Below, piece after piece: positions 21,535 through 26,986 of a stretch of DNA of 26,986 bases. The notes beneath the pieces were generated by a model, which made no database searches, was not told the origin of the DNA, and worked only from the letters and a program-made list of their open reading frames with translations. The translations under genes were made by a program, and so were the position numbers. How positions within the stretch are numbered: the stretch's first letter is position 1; each line of letters opens with the position of its first letter. This DNA is from an uncultured Oscillospiraceae bacterium (GTDB lineage Bacteria; Bacillota; Clostridia; Oscillospirales; Oscillospiraceae), in assembly GCA_934589835.1 (NCBI GenBank), contig CAKTOK010000021.1, forward strand, positions 1-26,986, given 5' to 3'.

Positions 21535-22563
21535 ATGGAAACAAAGAAGAACATCAATATCTGGAAATCGCTGCAGAAGGTGCCTGCGGGCACGATGTTC
21601 GTGCCGCTGATCATTGGTGCGGTCATCACAACGATCTGCCAGGGTATTTTTGATTTTGATCTGTGGGGCACGCTGGGCAATCCTATGAAGGATATGTTCT
21701 CCTCCTCCGGACAGATGCTGATCATCGGCCTGATGCTGTTCTGCACCGGCACGCAGCTGAAGCTGTCGGATATGGCGGATGCCCTGCACCGGGGCGTGTT
21801 GCTGATCCTGGTGCGGCTGGGCGTGGCCTACGGACTGTGCGCCCTATTCTATGCCCTGTTCGGCTACGAGGGCTTTCTGGGCATCTCTTTCCTGGCCTTT
21901 GTGTGCGCCGTCACCAGCGCCAACGCGGCGCTGTATATGGGCATCATCTCCCCCTTCGGTGACAAGGCGGATAAGGCCAGCTTCGGTATCATGCTGATCT
22001 GCTCCATGCCCCTGCTGCCGCTGCTGTTCCTGGGCTTCTATGGTGAGGCCGGCTTCGGCGAGGCGCAGATCATGCAGATCATCTCTCTGATCATCCCCTT
22101 CATCCTGGGCATGGTGCTGGGCAACATGGATATGGATATCCGCAAGGTGTTTGCCGGCGGCAATGCCATTATCCTTCCCTTCCTGGGCTTTGAGTTCGGC
22201 TCGACCATCAACCTTATCGACGCGGTGAAAATGCTGCCCCAGGGCCTGCTGATGAGCGTCATCTACTTCATCATCGTCATCACCCCATCCTATATCTTCG
22301 AGCGCACGGTGCTGCACCGTCCCGGCTACGCCTCCGTGGCCAGCGGTTCGCTGGCCGGTGTGGCGCTGGTGATTCCCAGCATGGCGGCAGCCTCCAACAC
22401 GGCTTTTGAGCCGTATGTGACCTCCACCGTGGCCATCCTGGCCTTTGTGCTGGCAGTGACCAACATCCTGTGCCCCTTCATGGTGAAGTTCATCCTCACT
22501 AAGCATCCCGCCGACGAGCAGCTTGGGCAGGATACCCGCAAGCTGGCAGACGCTAAGCAATAA
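21535..22563 (+). CDS. kdgT: KdgT-family permease (2-keto-3-deoxygluconate transporter family)
   Basis: Inner-membrane permease of 342 residues with about ten hydrophobic helices. The N-terminal VPAGTMFVPLIIGAVI, the FCTGTQLKLSD turn, FVCAVTSANAALYMGI, and FEFGSTINLIDA with PSMAAAS later, follow the KdgT pattern. E. coli KdgT imports 2-keto-3-deoxygluconate with protons. The substrate here may be another sugar acid or keto acid, because no KDG kinase or aldolase gene is nearby; instead an acetolactate decarboxylase family gene follows after 57 bases. Expression is probably controlled by the divergent PucR-type regulator. Confidence 0.87.
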   Translation: METKKNINIWKSLQKVPAGTMFVPLIIGAVITTICQGIFDFDLWGTLGNPMKDMFSSSGQMLIIGLMLFCTGTQLKLSDMADALHRGVLLILVRLGVAYGLCALFYALFGYEGFLGISFLAFVCAVTSANAALYMGIISPFGDKADKASFGIMLICSMPLLPLLFLGFYGEAGFGEAQIMQIISLIIPFILGMVLGNMDMDIRKVFAGGNAIILPFLGFEFGSTINLIDAVKMLPQGLLMSVIYFIIVITPSYIFERTVLHRPGYASVASGSLAGVALVIPSMAAASNTAFEPYVTSTVAILAFVLAVTNILCPFMVKFILTKHPADEQLGQDTRKLADAKQ

Positions 22564-22620
22564 CTATTTGAAATAACCATCTGATCCTCTATACCGATTT
22601 GCAAAAAGGAGTGTGTACAT

Positions 22621-23337
22621 ATGAAAACACTGATCCAGGCGTCCACACTGAACGCATTGATGCTGGGAAATTTTGATGAGACCGTCAGCGTGAAGGATTT
22701 CCTTCACCATGCCGACACCGGTATCGGCACTTACACCGGGCTGGATGGCGAGGCCATTTTTGAGGACGGCGTGGCCTACAAGGCCACCGCGGACGGCAAG
22801 GTGGTCGTCATGAGACCGGAGGACGGCGTGGCCTTCGGCACAGTGGTCAAGTTTGATGAGAGCGTGCCCGCCGTGGAGCTGCGGGACATCGCGGACATTG
22901 AAGGTATGAAGAAGGCGTTAGCACCTTATGTGGCAGGCAACCAGAACATCTTTTACATGATCAAGGCCACCGGCGAGTTCAAGACTATGCACGTCCGCAG
23001 CTGCTTCGCCTGCCAGAAGCCCTATCCCACCCTGTCCGAGGTGGCCAAGAACCAGCGGGAGTTCCACTTCGCCAACACCTACGGCACGGTTATCGCCGTC
23101 TGGTGTCCCCGGTATGTGAACGGCATCAACCTGCCGGGCTGGCATTTCCACTACCTCAGCGGCGACAAGACACAGGGCGGCCACATTCTGGGCCTGTCCG
23201 CCGATCACCTGACGGTGAAGGTCAACCAGATCGAGCGCTTCGACCTGACGCTGCCCCGCAATCCGGAGTTTGCCCAGCGGGATCTGTGCGAGGATCTGAG
23301 CGCCAAGACCGCCGCCGTGGAGGGCGTGAAGAAGTGA
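22621..23337 (+). CDS. budA: Alpha-acetolactate decarboxylase family protein
   Basis: 238 residues, cytoplasmic (no signal peptide). The zinc ligands are His175, His177 and His188 in LPGWHFHYLSGDKTQGGH. Glu44 in LDGE and Arg126 in MHVRS match the catalytic Glu and Arg of the Bacillus enzyme. The classical reaction is decarboxylation of 2-acetolactate to acetoin. No acetolactate synthase gene is near, and the operon partner is a sugar-acid permease, so action on an imported branched 2-hydroxy-3-keto acid is possible. AAAGGAG lies about nine bases before the ATG. A bidirectional terminator follows. The family is certain; the physiological substrate is less so. Confidence 0.88.
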   Translation: MKTLIQASTLNALMLGNFDETVSVKDFLHHADTGIGTYTGLDGEAIFEDGVAYKATADGKVVVMRPEDGVAFGTVVKFDESVPAVELRDIADIEGMKKALAPYVAGNQNIFYMIKATGEFKTMHVRSCFACQKPYPTLSEVAKNQREFHFANTYGTVIAVWCPRYVNGINLPGWHFHYLSGDKTQGGHILGLSADHLTVKVNQIERFDLTLPRNPEFAQRDLCEDLSAKTAAVEGVKK

Positions 23338-23503
23338 CTCGACGTTCTCCTGTGTATATGAAAAGGACTGGCACGCGAAATGCCACGGACTGATAACGAA
23401 GTATTAAACCAAACAATTTATCAGGTGTGGCAAAGGCAAATAAAATCACCGAAAGAAGCAGAAGCTTTGAAGTCGTGGTGGCGGACTTTATACAAAAATG
23501 AGC

Positions 23504-23550
23504 AAAAAGCGGAAGGGAGTGCGGCGATTTGCACTCCCTTCCGGCTTTTA
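23504..23550. terminator. Bidirectional terminator between convergent genes
   Basis: GGAAGGGAGTGC (23511-23522) pairs with GCACTCCCTTCC (23531-23542), extended by AAAAGC/GCTTTT with one bulged G. T tracts occur in both directions. It serves the decarboxylase operon and the surface-protein operon. The 160 bases before it (23338-23503) hold no recognisable gene. Confidence 0.9.
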
Positions 23551-23555
23551 TTCGC

Positions 23556-24218
23556 TTATTCACGGTTTGTCCGTCTGCTCTTTTTCGCTCCGATCACTAT
23601 TACAACGAGGAGGTTAGCCCCGCCGACAGTCAGCATGGTAAGCCACAGCGCAAGATGGGTGTTATCGCCGGTCTGCGGCGTGTCAGGCGTATCTGCGCCG
23701 CTGTGCGGCCGGCTGCCATACACATAAAAAGGGCTGCCGTTGGTGGTGAAGGTGAGGGAACCGGCGCCGGCCTTTCCCGTTTGGTCTGTTACCGTCCCGT
23801 CGGAGGCGACGGCGTATGCCGACGCTCCGGCCGGCGGAGCCTGCACCGTCACGGTCACGCCGTCGGCGCTGTGGGCTGTTCCGTTTTCATCCAGGAAAAA
23901 GATATGCAGCGCCGTTCGATCGTTCAGCTTGCCGTCCAGCAGGCTGTCCAGCCAATCCAGCGGTTCTTTTTCCGTGACCGGCTCAATGACCAGCTGCCAG
24001 CCGACATTTTGAATGCCGGAGACGGTCAGACTTGTGCCGTCCGGAAGCGTAACGGCGGCGGTGCCGTCCTCCTCCGGGGAGACGGCGCTCCAGGGAGTGT
24101 TCTCCACATACCTTGCTTTTACATCCACGGAGGTGTCCTCCGATTCTGCGGCAAAGGCCGTGACCGCACAGGACAGCAGAAGCAGACAGACGCAGAAAGT
24201 CGTAAGCAGTTTTCTCAT
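23556..24218 (-). CDS. Secreted protein with C-terminal PQTGD sorting signal
   Basis: 220 residues. A signal peptide covers about 1-24 (a leucine- and cysteine-rich core ending FAA). The middle part has short beta-rich segments such as LPDGTSLTVSGI and NGSPFYVYG. The C-terminus carries TPQTGD (about 180-185), a hydrophobic helix (LALWLTMLTVGGANLLVVIVIG) here noted only as residues 188-210, and a positive tail KKSRR. This is the layout of a sortase-anchored wall protein. Its ATGA overlaps the stop of the preceding gene. It is last in the operon and could anchor a surface structure built by the other members. No domain family recognised. Confidence 0.8.
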   Translation of the reverse strand: MRKLLTTFCVCLLLLSCAVTAFAAESEDTSVDVKARYVENTPWSAVSPEEDGTAAVTLPDGTSLTVSGIQNVGWQLVIEPVTEKEPLDWLDSLLDGKLNDRTALHIFFLDENGTAHSADGVTVTVQAPPAGASAYAVASDGTVTDQTGKAGAGSLTFTTNGSPFYVYGSRPHSGADTPDTPQTGDNTHLALWLTMLTVGGANLLVVIVIGAKKSRRTNRE

Positions 24219-24733
24219 GTTGCCCCTCCTATTGCCGTATTCAGGGTGACGGAACCGGCGCTGCGGTAGGTCTCCGGCTCATAGCCCATGATCTTCAGGC
24301 TGACTTTCGTCCCCGCGTCCGGCAGGGTGTTCAGCGCCACGGATTTGACATATTCGCCGGGCTTTATCAGCCCCGTTTCGCCAAGCACATTTCTGTTTTC
24401 GTCCAGCACGCGGAGCTTGATCCACACCTCGTTTTCGGCGGGATTCGTCAGATACACCACCGCTTCGTTGCCCTCTGTCATCACATTGCCGCAAACCGGA
24501 AAGCGATAAGTCATGCCCTCCTTGTAAGGGGAGGAATAACCAAGCTCCTGTGCCACCTCCGGCGTGCCGGAAACGGCATTCTGCTCAAAGGGCGGCGGAG
24601 TAAACTCAGCCGTTTTACGGCTCGGCAGGCACAGAGCAAGAACCATGGCAATCACAAGCACGGCAAGCACCGCCCCTAAAATCGGGACGGCTTTGCCGCG
24701 ATTATTCACTTTTTCATCCGCTCCGTTTGCCAT
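24215..24733 (-). CDS. N-terminally membrane-anchored extracytoplasmic protein
   Basis: 172 residues. A short charged start, one hydrophobic helix (about 17-36) and an outside domain of about 130 residues. It lacks a cleavage site, so it should stay membrane-anchored. TGLIKPGEYV near residue 128 and the surrounding beta-rich domain resemble SGLIKPGYQV in the partial gene at 26508, so the two are paralogues that flank the secreted genes. AGAGG lies seven bases before the ATG, and the gene starts 12 bases after the preceding stop. Function unknown; assembly or presentation of the secreted proteins is a guess. Confidence 0.75.
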   Translation of the reverse strand: MANGADEKVNNRGKAVPILGAVLAVLVIAMVLALCLPSRKTAEFTPPPFEQNAVSGTPEVAQELGYSSPYKEGMTYRFPVCGNVMTEGNEAVVYLTNPAENEVWIKLRVLDENRNVLGETGLIKPGEYVKSVALNTLPDAGTKVSLKIMGYEPETYRSAGSVTLNTAIGGAT

Positions 24734-24745
24734 TGCATTTCCTCT

Positions 24746-24814
24746 TTATTTTGCCGTTACCGTCCAGATCGTGCCGTCGTCGGTCACATTGTAAATATCT
24801 GTATCAACATAGCT
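24746..24814 (-). repeat. Shared 3' tail, copy 1 (in frame)
   Basis: Last 22 codons and stop of the 369-residue gene. 60 of 69 bases match 25873-25941. Confidence 0.85.
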
Positions 24815-25855
24815 TGATACATCAAAGTTGTAGGTACCCGCAAGTGCTTTGGTCGTTTCGCCCACCCCCTGGTTGCTGAGACCGGCTCCGCTTAACATGC
24901 TCACACTGCCTGAAAGTGTCAGCGTACTGCTATGGTTCATAAGCGTAAAATGTACTTCTGAGTCAATTTGAAAACTGCAATTTGTTACATATGCGGAAGA
25001 ATTATTGTTTAAATCTACTGCGGCAAAGTCACTGTGCACAGTGCAGTCCTCCAACACAAGTTCGGAACTGTATGCTTCAATGCCACAAGCCATTTGGTTG
25101 GATTCATCATTCCAAACAGTACCGTTCTTTATGGTTACCTTGCTGTTTGAATCAAGATGAATCACACCATTATAACAAGAACCGGAAAGCGTAAATCCGT
25201 TCAGGTCAAGGCTGTATTTTTTGCCGCTGATCTCCAGCTTAGTATTTTCGTCGAGAGCAATATCGTTTGCAAGCCGGAAAATGCCGCCGGAAGCCGCGGA
25301 ATCCAGAAGTTCTTCCGCGGAAGAAATCGTAGTGCCCGTACTTACCGTCACGGTGATCGTACCGAGGCTTTTGTCTGCGTCGATGGCAGAGCCGCTGACG
25401 GAGAAAGCCGTTTCGTCCGTCGGGGCGTTTGAGAGCTCCGTTCCCTCTGCACTGTCGAGAACCAGCGCGGTTTTTGTAAAGCTGCCGTTCAGGCCGTCCA
25501 CAGCGGTTGCGAAAGCGAAGCTCGCATTGACAGGCACGTTTGAGTGATTTGTCACCGTGATTTTCGGGTCGGTGCCGCTTGTTGCCGCCCAGCCACCCTC
25601 GGTCGGATTGTCGTATTGATGCGTAGAAGCGTTCCATGTACCTTTACTCCCGGCGGTGTAGGTAAAGTCCATATTATCCCACGCGATGTCAACGGAAATG
25701 ACATCCGCCGCAGCTTCTGCGGCTTGGTATGTGCCGTTAACGGTAATGTCTGTGCCTTTTGTGCCGTCGTTCGTGTCTGTGTTCGCCGCAAACGCCGTTA
25801 CGCTTGCAGATATTGCAAGCGCGAACGCGAAAGCTGATGCTAAAAATTTCTTCAT
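24746..25855 (-). CDS. Secreted mosaic surface protein: beta domain, right-handed beta-helix segment, conserved tail
   Basis: 369 residues with a signal peptide ending in TAFAA (1-24). Residues about 45-165 form a domain with IAWDNMDFTYT and ITVTNHSN, shared with the 177-residue neighbour. Residues about 180-330 (GIFRLANDIALDENTKL onward, noted only in part) show the short repeating strands of a right-handed beta-helix, and the DNA there (about 24950-25250) is visibly AT-richer. The last 22 residues begin SYVDTDIYNV. The same tail, 60 of 69 bases identical, lies behind the neighbouring paralogue, so this gene looks like a fusion in which the beta-helix was inserted before a shared tail. AAGGAGG precedes the ATG. 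Role unknown; adhesin or matrix protein is possible. Confidence 0.8.
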   Translation of the reverse strand: MKKFLASAFAFALAISASVTAFAANTDTNDGTKGTDITVNGTYQAAEAAADVISVDIAWDNMDFTYTAGSKGTWNASTHQYDNPTEGGWAATSGTDPKITVTNHSNVPVNASFAFATAVDGLNGSFTKTALVLDSAEGTELSNAPTDETAFSVSGSAIDADKSLGTITVTVSTGTTISSAEELLDSAASGGIFRLANDIALDENTKLEISGKKYSLDLNGFTLSGSCYNGVIHLDSNSKVTIKNGTVWNDESNQMACGIEAYSSELVLEDCTVHSDFAAVDLNNNSSAYVTNCSFQIDSEVHFTLMNHSSTLTLSGSVSMLSGAGLSNQGVGETTKALAGTYNFDVSSYVDTDIYNVTDDGTIWTVTAK

Positions 25856-25872
25856 TGTGTTTCCTCCTTAAA

Positions 25873-25941
25873 TTATTTTGCCGTGACGGTCCAAGTTGTG
25901 CCGTCGTTGGTCACATTGTAAATATCCGCGTCAACATAGCT
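25873..25941 (-). pseudogene. Shared 3' tail, copy 2, out of frame behind the 177-residue gene
   Basis: Reads SYVDADIYNVTNDGTTWTVTAK split over two frames relative to its upstream gene: translated alone it gives SYVDADIYNV and then a tail ending WTVTAK and TAA. The upstream gene stops at 25950 in another frame. The coding pattern is preserved (most differences are synonymous or conservative), so it was translated until recently. Either a one- or two-base indel near 25950-25960 truncated the upstream gene, or recombination left the tail behind. Confidence 0.75.
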
Positions 25942-25949
25942 TCTCCCGT

Positions 25950-26483
25950 TTACGCTTTTGAAATCGACACGGTAACCTTGCCAACCTTCGTCAAATCTGT
26001 TTTATCGCTTGCCAGTGTGCCGTCGAGAGTAAGCGCAGTCTTACCGGTAAGAGAAGCATCCGTGGTTGCCTTTCCCTCTGCCGTGGGGAGCAATACACTG
26101 TTATTTGAAAATGTTCCGACAACGGTATTGTAGGCGTCATCGCTTGCATAGGCAAAGTCTGCCTTGATTCCCGTGTTGGAGTGGTTGGTGACGGTAATTT
26201 CATTGCCGGCTGCCGTCCAGGCGCCGCCGGTACTGACAATGTACTCGTGCTTTTCGGCGTCCCATGTCTTTGTGCCGCTGACGGTATATGTAAACTCCAT
26301 TGCACCCCACGCAACATCTACATCATAAACCGTAGGGGTTTCAACGCTGTCTACATATTTTGCGTTTACACCAATTTCCTGTTTGCCGCCGGTTTCTGTA
26401 ACGGTGGCTTCTGACGCAAATGCGGGTACGCAAAGGGAAAGCGAGAGGGCAAGCGACAGTGCAAATGCTGTGATTTTTCTCAT
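25950..26483 (-). CDS. Secreted protein sharing the FTYT/NHSN domain, probably truncated by frameshift
   Basis: 177 residues with a signal peptide (about 1-23, ending PAFAS). The body has VAWGAMEFTYT and ITVTNHSNTG, matching residues 45-165 of the downstream 369-residue protein, so the two are paralogues. It ends at GKVTVSISKA and a TAA; in the frame two bases on, the sequence continues through VNGRS into the tail found at the end of the paralogue. A full-length form would be about 200 residues. AGGAG lies eight bases before the ATG. Likely an abundant exported surface or fibre-type subunit, but no named family is recognised. Confidence 0.75.
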   Translation of the reverse strand: MRKITAFALSLALSLSLCVPAFASEATVTETGGKQEIGVNAKYVDSVETPTVYDVDVAWGAMEFTYTVSGTKTWDAEKHEYIVSTGGAWTAAGNEITVTNHSNTGIKADFAYASDDAYNTVVGTFSNNSVLLPTAEGKATTDASLTGKTALTLDGTLASDKTDLTKVGKVTVSISKA

Positions 26484-26507
26484 AGTAAAAACTCCTTTAT
26501 CTTTGAA

Positions 26508-26986
26508 TTATGATTTCTGCTTTTGTACGGTTACGGTGATTTCCACCTTGGTATCCACCATGGCTTTTTCGCCACTGTCCGGGTCATAGCTCAAAATTTT
26601 GAATACCGCATCTTCGTTGTAAACGCCCTCGGAAAGCAGGTTTTCCGCTCCATCCAAAAGCGGAAGCTCTGTAACCTGATAGCCCGGTTTAATCAGCCCC
26701 GATTTTGCGATCGTCTGATCCTTAATTACAATCTCCAGCACGATATTCTGCGTGGATTTGTTCGGATTGGAATAGTTCAAATACGCCTTTTTGTCCGACA
26801 AATCAATGGTAGCCTTATCCTCGTATTGCAGGGAAATTGCTCCGCCGCCTGATGGGGCCTCCAACTTCGGCGAATCATCGTTTTCAATCACCTGTGCGTT
26901 CGGCTCTAATTTGTCCGGCGCATAGTCGGGAGATGTGGCGGGCGTTCTGAAAAACAGGGTCCATACCGTCACCGCAAGGCAGACGA
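26508..26986 (-). CDS. N-terminally anchored extracytoplasmic protein, 5' end beyond the window
   Basis: The frame is open to the window edge; the visible part is about 159 codons. It begins within a hydrophobic helix (VCLAVTVWTLFF), so a GTG at 26972 that could serve as a start lies inside the membrane segment and is not the real start. After the helix come a proline-rich linker and a beta-rich domain with YLNYSNPNKS and SGLIKPGYQV, paralogous to the 172-residue protein at 24215. It is the first visible gene of the surface operon; the promoter, and possibly a sortase or signal peptidase gene, would lie to the right. Confidence 0.75.
   Translation of the reverse strand, partial: VCLAVTVWTLFFRTPATSPDYAPDKLEPNAQVIENDDSPKLEAPSGGGAISLQYEDKATIDLSDKKAYLNYSNPNKSTQNIVLEIVIKDQTIAKSGLIKPGYQVTELPLLDGAENLLSEGVYNEDAVFKILSYDPDSGEKAMVDTKVEITVTVQKQKS

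Noticed and set aside
23380..23727. Plus-strand open frame of 115 codons after the decarboxylase gene
   Set aside because: It runs through the bidirectional terminator hairpin and into the antisense of the surface gene. No ribosome binding site, no known motif.

Overview
The window looks like a chromosomal segment of an anaerobic, fermentative Bacillota, most likely a gut Oscillospiraceae-type clostridium. This is inferred from the moderate-to-high GC content, strong AGGAGG-type ribosome binding sites, a [4Fe-4S]/FAD 4-hydroxybutyryl-CoA dehydratase, and surface proteins with a PQTGD sorting signal. No rRNA, tRNA, CRISPR array, phage or insertion-sequence gene was seen.

Layout. (1) About 140-4400, minus strand: an asparagine/aspartate operon, transcribed in the order class V PLP enzyme, DAACS-type symporter, aspartate dehydrogenase, asparaginase. 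It is divergent from a YheO/DauR-type regulator (4607-5269). Both promoters are readable and inverted repeats lie between them. (2) 5270-5554: a hairpin-rich intergenic stretch. (3) 5555-8761: a Gfo/Idh/MocA dehydrogenase (-), a GntR/FCD regulator (+) and an AEC-family transporter (-). (4) 9116-12330: a complete tripartite tricarboxylate transporter, tctC-tctB-tctA, behind a clear sigma-A promoter. A long stem-loop separates the abundant binding protein from the membrane subunits. (5) 12460-15554: a creatininase-family hydrolase and a split transketolase. (6) 15568-20030: a 4-hydroxybutyrate module consisting of 4-hydroxybutyrate dehydrogenase, 4-hydroxybutyryl-CoA dehydratase, a small NifU-like protein, a small seven-cysteine protein and 4-hydroxybutyrate CoA-transferase. 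It ends in a bidirectional terminator. (7) 20182-23337: a PucR-type regulator divergent from a KdgT-family permease and an acetolactate decarboxylase family protein. (8) 23556-26986, minus strand: five secreted or membrane-anchored surface proteins, the first cut by the window edge.

How the parts may work together. Region 1 imports an amino acid and degrades Asn to Asp and then oxaloacetate. The symporter has Asn where acidic-substrate transporters have the carboxylate-binding Arg, so asparagine import is likelier than aspartate. Regions 3 to 6 may form one catabolic route: Tct uptake, dehydrogenation, ring opening or hydrolysis, a transketolase split that leaves a C4 semialdehyde acid, reduction to 4-hydroxybutyrate, CoA activation and dehydration to crotonyl-CoA for butyrate formation and energy. 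The last three steps are well supported by sequence. The earlier ones are inference from gene order and chemistry. The two small cysteine proteins inside the 4-hydroxybutyrate module are the best candidates for an undescribed accessory system, probably iron-sulfur or metal handling for the dehydratase. The surface locus is a second poorly described system. It has a mosaic gene and a copy of that gene's 3' tail left out of frame behind a paralogue.
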